The notes below the pieces were generated by a model that was given only the letters and a program-made list of their open reading frames with translations, had not been told where the DNA came from and made no database searches. Of a stretch of DNA of 64,000 nucleotides, positions 44,678 to 53,622 are shown piece by piece (the stretch's first letter is position 1; each line of letters begins with the position of its first letter). Source of the DNA: DASQPA01 sp963757335 (GTDB taxonomy: Bacteria > Acidobacteriota > Thermoanaerobaculia > Multivoradales > UBA5704); NCBI GenBank assembly GCA_963757335.1, contig CAVWRJ010000008.1, positions 682,001 to 746,000 on the forward strand, given 5' to 3'. Position numbers and translations under genes: made by a program.

Positions 44678-47206
44678 CTAGGGATAGTACCCGCGAAGGG
44701 CCTCGACCGTCACCCCCGGGCGGTCGACCTGGACCGCCACCGGCCGGTACTCGCCCGGTTTGCCTGGCGCGGCCGGCTGGTAGACGAGGAGATAGCGCGA
44801 GCGGAGCTCCTCCTGAATCCGGCTGTAGATCGCCGAGAGGTCGCTCGCCCGGTCGGGGAAGAAGCTCCTGCCGCCGGTCTCCTCGGCGAGCCGGGTGAGG
44901 TGCTTCCGGGTGTCGAGGTCGAGCTTGGCGACCGCCAGGCCGACCGTGTAGAGGGTCACCCCGGAGCGGCGGGCGTATTCGAGGGCCTCGTCGAAGGAGA
45001 AGTGGCTGCTCCGGTCGCCGCCGTCGGTCAAGAGGAGGAGGGCGCGCTGGCCGCGCACCCCCTGGAGATAGTGGAGGCCGAAGACCAGGCTGTCCCAGAG
45101 GACGGTGCCGCGCTCGGCCTGGAGCCCGGCCAGGGCCCCGGCGAGGGCGGGGAGGTCGTTGGTGAGCTTGACCGCCAGGCGCGGGCTCTCGTTGAAGGGG
45201 ATGAGCGCCGCCCGGTCGCGGGGCGAGAGGATGGTCTGGAGGAAACCGAGGGCGGCCCGCTGCGCCTCGGGCAGGCTCTTGACCATCGAGGCCGAGGTGT
45301 CGAGGAGGAGGGCGGCGGTGACCGGGAGGTCGGTCACCCGCTCGAAGCGCACCAGCTGCTGCGGCGTGCCGCCGTCCAGCACCTTGAAGTCCTGGCGTTC
45401 GAGGTCGAGGACGGGCCGGCCCTGGGCGTCCTTGACCGCCGCGTAGACCTCGACCAAGGGGACGTCGACGTTCTCCTGATAGCCCGGGGCGTTCAAGAGG
45501 ACCAGGTCCTCGGCCGTGCTGCCGTCGGTCAGATAGGCCACCGCCCGCAGGTAGCGGGGGAGCGGTGACGGGAGAGTCAACGGTAGCGAGAAGGGGGGCT
45601 GGAAGATCATCGCCACCCGTCTCTCGTCTAAGTAGATCTCCAGCCGGGAGAGGGTCTGGCCGTCGGGGACCTGCACCTCGGCCCGCGCCCGCAGGCTCTC
45701 TCCGGCACGACCCCCGATGGCATGCCGCTCGCCCCGCCGGGGCTCGACGAGCTTGACCGCGAAGCGCTGGGGGGCGCCGTTCAAGACCAGCTCGTCGGTG
45801 GCGAGCTCTCTCCCGGCGGCATCCAGTCCCACCGCCCGCACCGTGTGGGGGGTGGGGAGAGTCCCGAGGTCGAAGGTGACGCTGTAGGGCGGCGCCGCCT
45901 TGGTGAGGAGCAGCTTGCCGTCCAGAGAGAAGGAGACCTTGTGGACCCCCCCGCCGCTCACCTCGGCGAGGACCCGGGTGGGGCCGGTGGCGGTCTCGCC
46001 GAGCGGCGGCACGAGGCGCAGAGTGGCGGTCTCCTCGGCGAGCGTCTGTCCGGCCGCATTGAGGGCAGCAGCGACCGCCGGGTCCGGAGCCGCGGCGGCC
46101 AGCTTCGGCACCGCGAGCGGCCGCGCTTCGCGGAAGCTCTGCTTGCCAGCCAGGTCCTCCAGGCGGAGGATCAGATTGTAGTCGCCAGGGCGCAGAGTCC
46201 GCTCGAAGACCAGGGGTACGGTCTCGCCGGCCCCTTCGGAGGGCAGGTCGAAGCGGTAGCGGAAGGACTCGTTCAGGACGTCGTCCTTCAGGATCTCCCC
46301 GGTGAGGAGCAGGCTGTAGACCCCCTGGCCCGCCAGGCGGGCCTCCTGGAGCGACTTCCTGGGCACCTGGAGGACCCCCTGAAGGAGGGTGCGGTTGCCC
46401 CGCGGTTCGGGAAAGCCGATCGTGAGCTGCGCCGGGAGCGGCGGCGCCCCCTTCGGGAGGTCGGTCGAAAAGCCGAGGAAGGTGGCGAGCCACTCGGTGT
46501 CGCGGGCGGGCGGCGGGTACTCGACGAAGGAGAGGGTACCGAGGCTGTCCTCCTGGCGGACGATGCGGAAGGCCCGGAGGACGACGTCCGAGTCGCCCAC
46601 GCATTTGCGCTGGACGATCGTCTCGAAGGCGATTTCGTTGCGCCCGTCGTCCCCGATGTTCCGGAAGAGGGCCTGCACCTCCTGATAGCCCTCGAGGGGG
46701 CGCCAGAGGTGGTAGGGGCCGCCGCCCGACGGCTGGACGAAGATCAGGAAGAGACCGTTCGAGAGCCGCTCCCCCCGGGAGTAGTACCAGATTTCGAGCG
46801 GCCAGAGGAGGAGCTGGCAGTCGGTCTTCCAGACCTGGCTCGCCGGACCGTGGAGGAGGAGCATGCGGGCGCGGTCCTCGGTGATGCTGCCGTACTCCTG
46901 CCGGGCCTCCTCCAGGCGCGCGTACCAGGTGTCCTTGAACTCGTTTTGCGGGGTCTCGGGGTAGGGGTCGCGCGATTCCCAGAACTTCTGGATGAAGCCG
47001 TCCCGCTGGTAGTCCTCTTTGAGATCGAGGAAGGCGGCCCGCTCCTCCTTGCGGAGGAGGAGATCGACCTCGGTGAGCCACTGGCGGTACTTGGGGGCGA
47101 GCTGCGCGATGCGCTTGTCCGCTGCGGAGGACGGTACCGTCCCCCAGGTTACCCCCCAGATCACCCCGAGGAGCAGTGCCAACGCCACGGTCCGTCGCTT
47201 GTCCAT
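44678..47206 (-). CDS. Secreted GWxTD-domain plus VWA protein (Acidobacterial type)
   Basis: 842 residues. Signal peptide (TVALALLLGVIWGVTW). The N-terminal part matches the GWxTD family: ERAAFLDLKEDYQRDGFIQK, FWESRDPYPETPQNEFKDTW, then GSITEDRARMLLLHGPASQV, in which the signature GWxTD is changed to GSITED. A beta-sandwich middle (Ig-like, 380-560) leads to a VWA-type domain of the VWFA-related Acidobacterial family: LERQDFKVLDGGTPQQLVRF and LLDTSASM, an intact MIDAS DxSxS, then LLLLTDGGDRSS. Likely a periplasmic or surface protein that binds metal-dependent ligands. First gene of a unit with a two-component system. Confidence 0.85.
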   Translation of the reverse strand: MDKRRTVALALLLGVIWGVTWGTVPSSAADKRIAQLAPKYRQWLTEVDLLLRKEERAAFLDLKEDYQRDGFIQKFWESRDPYPETPQNEFKDTWYARLEEARQEYGSITEDRARMLLLHGPASQVWKTDCQLLLWPLEIWYYSRGERLSNGLFLIFVQPSGGGPYHLWRPLEGYQEVQALFRNIGDDGRNEIAFETIVQRKCVGDSDVVLRAFRIVRQEDSLGTLSFVEYPPPARDTEWLATFLGFSTDLPKGAPPLPAQLTIGFPEPRGNRTLLQGVLQVPRKSLQEARLAGQGVYSLLLTGEILKDDVLNESFRYRFDLPSEGAGETVPLVFERTLRPGDYNLILRLEDLAGKQSFREARPLAVPKLAAAAPDPAVAAALNAAGQTLAEETATLRLVPPLGETATGPTRVLAEVSGGGVHKVSFSLDGKLLLTKAAPPYSVTFDLGTLPTPHTVRAVGLDAAGRELATDELVLNGAPQRFAVKLVEPRRGERHAIGGRAGESLRARAEVQVPDGQTLSRLEIYLDERRVAMIFQPPFSLPLTLPSPLPRYLRAVAYLTDGSTAEDLVLLNAPGYQENVDVPLVEVYAAVKDAQGRPVLDLERQDFKVLDGGTPQQLVRFERVTDLPVTAALLLDTSASMVKSLPEAQRAALGFLQTILSPRDRAALIPFNESPRLAVKLTNDLPALAGALAGLQAERGTVLWDSLVFGLHYLQGVRGQRALLLLTDGGDRSSHFSFDEALEYARRSGVTLYTVGLAVAKLDLDTRKHLTRLAEETGGRSFFPDRASDLSAIYSRIQEELRSRYLLVYQPAAPGKPGEYRPVAVQVDRPGVTVEALRGYYP

Positions 47207-47254
47207 GAGCTTTCCCTATTCTCTCTAGAAGAAGCAAGGGGCGAGCCAGCGTGC

Positions 47255-48058
47255 CTACTCGATCACGACGTGCGAGAGATCCTCTTCCGGCTCCGGGGTG
47301 GTGAGCTTCAGCCCCTCCAGGGCCTCGACCAGCACCGTCGCCACCACCAGGTTGCGGTACCACTTGCGGTCCGCCGGCACTACGTACCAGGGCGCCTCGT
47401 CCTGGCTGGTGCGGCAGAGCATCTCCTCGTACGCCTTCCTGTAGCCCGGCCAGAGCTTTCTGTCCTCGATATCGCCGAGGCGGAACTTCCAGCGCTTCTC
47501 GGGGTCCTTGAGGCGGGCCTCCAGGCGCTCCTTCTGCTCCCCGGGGCTGATGTGGAGGAAGAACTTGAGGATCAGGGTGCCGTTCTCGGCGAGCAGCCGC
47601 TCGAAGTCGTTGATCTGGGCATAGCGCTTCTTCCAGACCTCCTTGGGCACCAGGGAGCGGACCCGCGCCACCAGCACATCCTCATAGTGGCTGCGGTTGA
47701 AGATCGCGATCTCCCCCGCCCCGGGGACGTGCGGGTGGATCCGCCAGAGGAAGTCGCGCTCGCGCTCCGCCTCGGTCGGCGCCTTGAAGGCGGTGACCCG
47801 CACCCCCATGGGATTCACCTCGTGGAAGACGTGGCGGATCGTGCCGTCCTTGCCGCTGGTATCCATGCCCTGGAGGACGACCAGGACCTTCTTCTCGTGC
47901 TCCGCCCAGAGCTTCTCCTGAAGCGCCGCCAGCCGGGCAGAGAGCGGCCCGAGCTCCTGCAAAGCCTCTTTCTTCCCCCCCTCGGCGCCCGGCGTCCCCC
48001 CGGGGTCGACGGCGGACAGGTCGATTTTTTGCCCCGGCTTCACCCGATGCTGCTTCAT
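47255..48058 (-). CDS. ppk2: Polyphosphate kinase 2 family protein
   Basis: 267 residues. Uses polyphosphate to phosphorylate nucleotides (NDP or NMP). Walker A GMDTSGKDGTIRHVFHEV (GMDTSGKDGT), the lid region FLWRIHPHVPGAGEIAIFNR and Walker B/catalytic FNRSHYEDVLVARV, then NDFERLLAENGTLILKFFLH and RWKFRLGDIEDRKLWPGY are all standard. About the length of short class I members; class (I to III) cannot be set by eye. Divergent from the thioredoxin gene. Confidence 0.92.
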   Translation of the reverse strand: MKQHRVKPGQKIDLSAVDPGGTPGAEGGKKEALQELGPLSARLAALQEKLWAEHEKKVLVVLQGMDTSGKDGTIRHVFHEVNPMGVRVTAFKAPTEAERERDFLWRIHPHVPGAGEIAIFNRSHYEDVLVARVRSLVPKEVWKKRYAQINDFERLLAENGTLILKFFLHISPGEQKERLEARLKDPEKRWKFRLGDIEDRKLWPGYRKAYEEMLCRTSQDEAPWYVVPADRKWYRNLVVATVLVEALEGLKLTTPEPEEDLSHVVIE

Positions 48059-48161
48059 GGCTCACCTCCCGCGCTGGCTCGAAACTACCATACCGGTGAT
48101 TTTCGGAATCCCGCGCCCCGCCGCTCTCGTTGCTACTGTCTGGAGCGAAAGGAGTCTGATC

Positions 48162-48611
48162 ATGAACCAGGGAATCGTTCGCGAGTGCCCGGCGTGCGGC
48201 AAGAAGAACCGGCTGCTCTATGCCCGGCTGGGCGAGGAGGCGCACTGCGGCAGCTGCGGGGCGGCGCTGCCGCCGCCGTCCGAACCGCTCGCCGTAGACT
48301 CCGGGAGCGATCTCGCCGCGGTCTTGAGCGAGGCGGCGCTGCCGGTGCTGGTCGACTTCTGGGCCCCCTGGTGCGGCCCCTGCCGCACGGTGGCGCCGGA
48401 GATCGGCAAGGTGGCCGCCCAGAACGCCGGCCGCCTCCTGGTGGTCAAGGTGAACACCGATGTCGACCCCGCGGTCGGGGCCGCCCACCGGATCCAGGGC
48501 ATCCCCACGATGGCCGTCTTCCGCGGCGGGCGCGAGATGGCGCGCACCAGCGGTGCGCGCCCGGCGGCGCAGATCGAGGGCTTCGTCCGCCAGGCGCTCA
48601 GCGCCTCCTAA
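48162..48611 (+). CDS. trxC: Thioredoxin 2-type protein with N-terminal zinc ribbon
   Basis: 149 residues; ATG at 48162 after AAAGGAG, rejecting a longer upstream start that overlaps the divergent gene. The N-terminus has two CxxC pairs (ECPACGKK and HCGSCGAA) forming a zinc ribbon as in thioredoxin 2, followed by a thioredoxin fold with the active site FWAPWCGPCRTVAPEI and the cis-Pro in GIPTMAVFRGG. Cytosolic disulphide reductase, often linked to oxidative stress. The gene is followed by a short repeated tail (GCGCC repeats, about 48600-48670) without a gene. Confidence 0.9.
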   Translation: MNQGIVRECPACGKKNRLLYARLGEEAHCGSCGAALPPPSEPLAVDSGSDLAAVLSEAALPVLVDFWAPWCGPCRTVAPEIGKVAAQNAGRLLVVKVNTDVDPAVGAAHRIQGIPTMAVFRGGREMARTSGARPAAQIEGFVRQALSAS

Positions 48612-48671
48612 ACGCCGCTCAGCGCCTTCTAAACGCCGCTAGGCGCCGCCTGATCACCCGCTAGGCGCCGC

Positions 48672-49271
48672 TCAGCCGCGGTTCTCGAACGACGTCATCT
48701 TCCAGTCGCCGCTCTTCTGGTGGGTGTAGCCGGCGGCGTAGCCCTTGTAGCCGGGGTCGTTCAGGGCCTCGGGCGGGCAGACCACGTGTTCGGTGCCGTC
48801 CGGCAGGCAGCCCTTGTCGGCGATCGTCACCAGGGCCTCGAGGAGCTCCTGGTGCTCTTTCCACTTCTCGGCCGCCTGATCGCCGTTCAGATGATCGGCG
48901 GTCTTCTTGTCGGGACCGGCGAAGCGGTAGTCGTCGCCCAGGCCCTTTCTCAGGGCCACGAAGTTGCCCCGATCCGCCGCCCGGCGGGTCACCAGGACGA
49001 TCTCCTTGGCCTCGTCCGACAGCTCCTGGGAGCCCGGGGCCGCCGCGGCCGGGGGTCCGGGAGGGCCGGAGGCCTGCTTGACCGGCCCCTGGGCGGTCTC
49101 GTTGCCGCCCCGGCCGCAGGCCGCGAGGACGAGCAGGCCGGCGAGGCAGGTGAAGCCCAGGGCGCGCCGGGTGCACCGGGCGCGCCCGGCAAAAGCCAGC
49201 GGGGTCATCGAACAGTCCAGCTTGGGGTACTCACGATCGAAGTCCCTTTCGGGGGGCGTACGGTCCAGCAT
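48672..49271 (-). CDS. Putative lipoprotein, unknown function
   Basis: The hydrophobic stretch LGFTCLAGLLVLAACGRGG with a lipobox Cys indicates a lipoprotein. The start is uncertain: the ATG at 49271 has GAGGAGG before it but leaves about 40 residues ahead of the signal; the ATG at 49208 would give a normal signal length; the longest frame starts at 49322. The mature part (about 125 residues) is charged, contains a GCLPDGTEHVVCPPEA segment with two Cys, and ends in a strand pattern YKGYAAGYTHQKSGDWKMTS. No family recognised. Confidence 0.55.
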   Translation of the reverse strand: MLDRTPPERDFDREYPKLDCSMTPLAFAGRARCTRRALGFTCLAGLLVLAACGRGGNETAQGPVKQASGPPGPPAAAAPGSQELSDEAKEIVLVTRRAADRGNFVALRKGLGDDYRFAGPDKKTADHLNGDQAAEKWKEHQELLEALVTIADKGCLPDGTEHVVCPPEALNDPGYKGYAAGYTHQKSGDWKMTSFENRG

Positions 49272-49427
49272 GCGGATCACCTCCTCGGCCGCGAACGGCC
49301 GTTCTCTCATCCTCAATTTCACTCTCCGCTTTGGACAGAGAGGGCTTCGGCGTCACGCGGCCAGTATATTCGCACCCTTCTTCGGTACAATCTCCGGCAT
49401 CCTTCGGCTCCCGGAGAGAGGTCCCCG

Positions 49428-50591
49428 ATGCTCCCGCACGCCCTCGCCTCGCCCGCTCCCCCCCGGCACCGCCCCCCCGGTCCGCTGGGCCGCGCCGCCC
49501 TGATCTTCGCGCTCCTCGCGCTCGGGCTCCTCCTGCTCCCCGCCTTAGCCCGCCCGGCCGCGCCCCCGGCGGCTGCGTCTCCTTCCCCTTCACCGCCGGC
49601 GCCCCCGCCAGCGGCCGGGACCTCCCCGGCCAAGCCCCCCCGGCCGCCCCGTCTCATCCCCTACAAGCCGGGGCCTGGGCCGCACGAGGTCGGGAGGGCC
49701 CACTACGACTGGGTGGACGCGGCGCGGCACCGCCCGGTGCCGGTCACGGTCTATTCGCCCAAGGGCGGGGAGGGTCCGTTTCCGGTGATCGTCTTCTCCC
49801 ACGGCCTGGGCGGCTCGCGGGACGGCTACGGGTATCTCGGCCGCTACTGGGCGAGCTACGGCTACGTCGTCGTCCACGTCCAGCACCTGGGGAGCGACGA
49901 GGCGATCTGGCAGGATCGGGAGAAGGAGAGGGTGGGGAAGGCCGTCCAGAAAGCTCTCGCCAACCCCCGGACCGCCCTCGACCGGCCGGCCGACGTCCGG
50001 TTCGTCCTCGACCGGCTGGAGGTCCTCAACCGGGACGAGCCGGCGCTCAAAGGCCGGCTCGACCTCGAACGCACGGGGATGGCCGGCCACTCCTTCGGCG
50101 CCTGGACGACCCTCGCCCTCGCCGGCCAGCTGGCGATCGCCCCGAGCGGCCGGGAGCTCTCGTTCGTCGACCGCCGGATCAAGGCGGCCCTCTCGATGAG
50201 CGCCCCGGTGCCGCGGCGCAAGGAGCAGCACGCCTTCGTCTTTCGCGGCATCCAGATCCCCTGCTTCCACATGACCGGGACGAAGGACGACAGCCCGGTG
50301 GGGGAGACCTCAGCCGGCGAGCGCCGGATCCCCTTCGACCGCATCGACGGCGCCGACCAGTACCTGGTGACCTTCAAGGGGGGGGACCATAGGGTCTTCT
50401 CCGGCCGCCCGCGGGAGGCGCGAGGGGGGGAGAAGGACGGGCCGTTCCAGGAGCTCATCAAGATGGGATCGATCGCCTTCTGGGATGCTTATCTCAAGGG
50501 CGAGGTCGAGGCCCGGGCCTGGCTCTCCCGCGGCGGCTTCGCCGGGGTGCTGGGAGAGGATGGGGTATTCGAGAAGAAGCTCAAGGGGTGA
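49428..50591 (+). CDS. Secreted alpha/beta hydrolase (dienelactone/PAF-acetylhydrolase-like)
   Basis: 387 residues, ATG at 49428 after GGAGAGAGG; the long in-frame upstream extension is a shadow. A membrane/signal segment (LIFALLALGLLLLPALA) and a Pro/Ala linker precede the hydrolase domain: FPVIVFSHGLGGSRDGYGYL (oxyanion loop HGLGG), nucleophile elbow GMAGHSFGAWTTLAL, Asp in MTGTKDDSPVG, and His in FKGGDHRVFSG. An inserted charged helix in the middle (KERVGKAVQKALANPRTALD) is a lid candidate. Substrate unknown, probably an ester. Confidence 0.85.
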   Translation: MLPHALASPAPPRHRPPGPLGRAALIFALLALGLLLLPALARPAAPPAAASPSPSPPAPPPAAGTSPAKPPRPPRLIPYKPGPGPHEVGRAHYDWVDAARHRPVPVTVYSPKGGEGPFPVIVFSHGLGGSRDGYGYLGRYWASYGYVVVHVQHLGSDEAIWQDREKERVGKAVQKALANPRTALDRPADVRFVLDRLEVLNRDEPALKGRLDLERTGMAGHSFGAWTTLALAGQLAIAPSGRELSFVDRRIKAALSMSAPVPRRKEQHAFVFRGIQIPCFHMTGTKDDSPVGETSAGERRIPFDRIDGADQYLVTFKGGDHRVFSGRPREARGGEKDGPFQELIKMGSIAFWDAYLKGEVEARAWLSRGGFAGVLGEDGVFEKKLKG

Positions 50592-50684
50592 CGAGGGGGG
50601 CAGTCTGGAGGGCGTCACCTGGCGCCCTCAACACCTCATCCAGACCCTCCCTCGGCTCCGTATGGAGAAACGGGAAAGCTGCGC

Positions 50685-50690
50685 TATAAT
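50685..50690 (+). promoter_or_regulatory. Possible -10 element TATAAT for the cyclase gene
   Basis: A perfect TATAAT, 40 bases before the GAF-GGDEF start. No good -35 hexamer stands 16-18 bases upstream, so this is weak evidence of a promoter. Confidence 0.3.
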
Positions 50691-50730
50691 CCAGCATCCT
50701 CTACGAGCACGGAGCACCCCGGCACCGGTG

Positions 50731-51762
50731 ATGATCGAAGCCACCCTGCCTGCCGACGAGCAGGCGCGCCTGACGGCCCTACACGGCCTGGGGCTCCTCT
50801 ATACCCCGGCGGAGGAGCGGTTCGACCGCATTACGCGGCTCGCCTGCCGCCTCCTCGACGCCCCGATCGCCATGGTCACCCTGGTCGATGGCGCCTGCCA
50901 GTGGTTCAAGTCGAAGCAGGGGACGCTCGCCTCCGAGGACGCGCGGACGATCTCCTTTTGCGCCCACGCCATCCTGGAGGAGGGGACGATGGTGGTCCCC
51001 AACACTCTCCTCGACCCGCGCTTCGCCGACAACCCGCTCGTCACCGGCGAGCCCTTCATCCGCTTCTACGCCGGCCACCCCTTGAAGACTCTGGACGGCA
51101 GCCAGGTGGGGACCCTCTGCGTCATCGACCGCCGGCCGCGCGAGATCGGCCCCGCCGATTTGGAAGTCCTGCGCGATCTCGCGGCCTTGATCGACAACGA
51201 GATCAAGATGGAGGTCTTAAGCCAGGCGCAGCTCGACCTTATCCGCGAGCGCGACGCCATCTACCGCAAGTCCATGCTCGACTCGCTCACTCACCTCTGG
51301 AACCGGCAGGCGATCCTCGACGTCCTCGACCGCGAGCTGGCACGGAGCCGGCGGACGGGGGAGCCGGTGGGCGTCCTGATGGCGGATGTCGACCACTTCA
51401 AGACGATCAACGACACCCACGGCCACCTGGCCGGCGACGCCGCTCTCCAGGAGGTCGCCCGGCGCCTCCGCGCCGCGGTCCGCCCCTACGACGCCATCGG
51501 CCGCTATGGAGGGGAGGAGTTCCTCGTCGTCCTCTCGGGTTGCAGCACCGACAGCGCCTCCCGCATCGGCGAGAAGATCCGCTCGCGGGTGGGATTGGCC
51601 CCCATCGAGCTCGCCAAGGTCCGCATGCCGGTCACCGTGAGTCTCGGGGTGGCGTCGAGCGACGCCGTGGGAGTCGATCCCCTGGCCCTCGTCGCCGCCG
51701 CCGACGCCGCCCTCTACCGGGCCAAGGCGGCCGGGCGGGACCGGGTCGAGCTCAGCATGTAG
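50731..51762 (+). CDS. GAF-GGDEF diguanylate cyclase
   Basis: 343 residues, ATG at 50731 (a GTG one codon earlier is possible); upstream in-frame sequence overlaps the previous gene and is rejected. GAF domain at about 20-170 (RFDRITRLACRLLDAPIAMV and SFCAHAILEEG type segments), then GGDEF with LTHLWNRQAILDVLDREL, the metal site MADVDHFKTINDTHGH, active motif GRYGGEEFLVVLSG and an I-site RPYD five residues ahead of it. Soluble cyclase making c-di-GMP, controlled by its GAF domain and by feedback. No membrane segment. Confidence 0.92.
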   Translation: MIEATLPADEQARLTALHGLGLLYTPAEERFDRITRLACRLLDAPIAMVTLVDGACQWFKSKQGTLASEDARTISFCAHAILEEGTMVVPNTLLDPRFADNPLVTGEPFIRFYAGHPLKTLDGSQVGTLCVIDRRPREIGPADLEVLRDLAALIDNEIKMEVLSQAQLDLIRERDAIYRKSMLDSLTHLWNRQAILDVLDRELARSRRTGEPVGVLMADVDHFKTINDTHGHLAGDAALQEVARRLRAAVRPYDAIGRYGGEEFLVVLSGCSTDSASRIGEKIRSRVGLAPIELAKVRMPVTVSLGVASSDAVGVDPLALVAAADAALYRAKAAGRDRVELSM

Positions 51763-51771
51763 GCGTGGCAG

Positions 51772-51808
51772 CAAAAAGCGAGGCTGGCCCAGCTCGGGTC
51801 CAGCCTCG
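51772..51808 (-). terminator. Rho-independent terminator after exonuclease gene (minus strand)
   Basis: CGAGGCTGG pairs with CCAGCCTCG over nine bases around a 12-base loop. On the minus strand GCTTTTTGC follows the stem, so it serves the minus-strand exonuclease gene. It may also stop the convergent cyclase transcript. Confidence 0.65.
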
Positions 51809-51933
51809 TCGAGGCCATGTCCCCTCTTGGGGAGCACCTCTCCCGAGACACCGTAGCGGAGAAATTGTTGAGACCGGCCCGAAGGGACGCCGCCCCGGAG
51901 GTTGGGGAGCGCACCTGCCACGGGCCCGTCTTT

Positions 51934-52701
51934 TTACCGCAGCTCCGAGATCACCGGCGCGTGATCCGACGGGGACTTGCCCTTGCGCTCGTTGCGGTCG
52001 ATGGCGCAGTCTTTCGAGCGCTCGCGGACCGGCTCGGTTCCCAGGATGAGGTCGATCCGCAGGCCGTCGTTCTTCGGGAAGGCGAGCTGGCGGTAGTCCC
52101 ACCAGGAGTAGAAGCCGCCCTCCTCGTGGTGTTTGCGGAAGAGGTCGAAGAGGCCCCACTTCTCGATCTTCCGCAGCCGCTTCTGCTCCTCGGGGTGGAA
52201 GAGCACGCCGCCCCGCCACTCGTCGGGCCGGTGGACGTCCCGGTCCTCGGGGGCGACGTTGAAGTCGCCCAAGAGGATCAGGGGATCGGAAGGGGACGCC
52301 GAGCTCTTCAGGAACTTCGCCAGGGTCTCCATCCATTCGAGCTTGTAGGCGAACTTTTCGCTCCCCACCGCCTGGCCGTTGGGGACATAGACGCAGACCA
52401 CCCGGATACCGCCGACCGTCGCCGCAATCAGCCGCCGGGCGGCGTCCGGCTCCTCGCCGGGGAAGCCGCGGACGACGTCCTCGATGGGCTTCCTGGCGAG
52501 GATCGCGACCCCGTTGTAGGTGCGCTGGCCGTAGGTCTCGACGTGATAGCCGAGCGCCTCGAACGGCTCCCGGGGGAAGCCGGCATCCTCGGTCTTGATC
52601 TCCTGCAGGCAGAGCACGTCCGGCTTCTCGCGCTCCACCCAGGCGGTGACCCGGTCGACCCGCTGGCGGATCGAGTTGACGTTCCAGGTGGCGATCTTCA
52701 T
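51934..52701 (-). CDS. xth: Exodeoxyribonuclease III
   Basis: 255 residues from the ATG at 52701 (GGAGG upstream); the longer upstream frame is rejected. It begins MKIATWNVNSIRQRVDRVTA and has the metal-binding Glu in VLCLQEIKTED, the YNGVAILAR strand, GDFNVAPEDRDVH with its Asp-Asn pair, RIDLILGTEPVRERS, and the catalytic His in SPSDHAPVISEL. Repairs apurinic sites and trims 3' ends. Standard family length. Confidence 0.95.
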   Translation of the reverse strand: MKIATWNVNSIRQRVDRVTAWVEREKPDVLCLQEIKTEDAGFPREPFEALGYHVETYGQRTYNGVAILARKPIEDVVRGFPGEEPDAARRLIAATVGGIRVVCVYVPNGQAVGSEKFAYKLEWMETLAKFLKSSASPSDPLILLGDFNVAPEDRDVHRPDEWRGGVLFHPEEQKRLRKIEKWGLFDLFRKHHEEGGFYSWWDYRQLAFPKNDGLRIDLILGTEPVRERSKDCAIDRNERKGKSPSDHAPVISELR

Positions 52702-52718
52702 CGGGCCTCCCTCTTCCT

Positions 52719-53486
52719 CTATAGATGGTACACGGCGGGGTGCGACAGGACCCAGGCCACCTGGAGGGTGGCGACCAGGTTGGTGATCGCATGGAGGGCG
52801 ATCGTCAGGAAGGTCGAGCCGGTCTTCAAGCGCACCCCGGCGAAGAGCAGGCCGAGGACGAAGACCGCGGCCATGTCGATTCGGTCGTACTGCAAATGTG
52901 GCAGGGCGAAGGCGAGAGACGAGAGAACGGCGGCGCTGGCAGCTCCCAGGCCGGAACGGAGGCCGGGGAGAAGGAAACCGCGGAAGAGCAGCTCCTCGAA
53001 AACCGGGGCGGCCAAGACCACCGCCAGGTAGAGCCCGGGGAGGCCGTGCGCCGTGCGGTAGGCGGAGAGCATGAAGTCCGGGACGAGCGGCCGGTGGAGA
53101 AGCCGGGTGAGCTGGTCGTAGGACAGGTTGAAGACGGCGAGGAGGGCCAGGGAGGCGAGCGCCTGCCGGAGGGTGGGGAGGTGCAGGCCGAGATACTCCC
53201 GCACCGGGAAACTCTTCCGCAGGTAGGCGAACCCGAGGACGAGGAGGACCCCCACCGGCGCCGAGGCGAGAGTGGTGGCGGTGAAAGCGAGCCCGAAGTT
53301 GCCCGCCTTGAGGAGACCAGGAAAGAGCACCAGGACCGCCCCTTGGAGGACCTCGTAGACGACGAAAGCCACCAGGGCCAGACCGCTCGTAGCCAGGGGG
53401 CCCCACGGGGTAGACGGTACGGGTGCCGGCTCGGGAACCGGGGGCGGTGCGGGCTCGGCGAGCATGGCGGTCGGGGAGCGTAGCAT
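52719..53486 (-). CDS. CPBP-family intramembrane metalloprotease
   Basis: 255 residues, polytopic. A Pro-rich N-terminus is followed by about seven membrane segments. The CPBP/Rce1 motifs are present: AAPVFEELLFRGFLLPGLRS (E-E-x3-R), FALPHLQY (His) and ALHAITNLVATL (H-x3-N/D). Such proteases process membrane-anchored or prenyl-like substrates and bacteriocin-related peptides; substrate unknown. A second ATG eight codons in (MLAEPAP) is an alternative start. It ends 17 bases upstream of the exonuclease gene. Confidence 0.88.
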   Translation of the reverse strand: MLRSPTAMLAEPAPPPVPEPAPVPSTPWGPLATSGLALVAFVVYEVLQGAVLVLFPGLLKAGNFGLAFTATTLASAPVGVLLVLGFAYLRKSFPVREYLGLHLPTLRQALASLALLAVFNLSYDQLTRLLHRPLVPDFMLSAYRTAHGLPGLYLAVVLAAPVFEELLFRGFLLPGLRSGLGAASAAVLSSLAFALPHLQYDRIDMAAVFVLGLLFAGVRLKTGSTFLTIALHAITNLVATLQVAWVLSHPAVYHL

Positions 53487-53622
53487 GGGAGTCGTGGGCT
53501 CTCTGAAGCTCGCCTGGGCTGATGTCCCAGCCCATCCTGACTTGGCTGCTGAGTAGTTTTCTTGCGGCTCCTGGGCAGCTAAGCCATTGACCTAGCTCAA
53601 CCCGGGACCTACACTACTTCAG

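Noticed and set aside
43956..47363. Upstream part of a 1,599-codon minus-strand frame
   Set aside because: Only the last 463 codons encode the hybrid kinase; the rest is a frame-shifted shadow of the regulator and VWA genes, rich in Arg/Pro/Gly.
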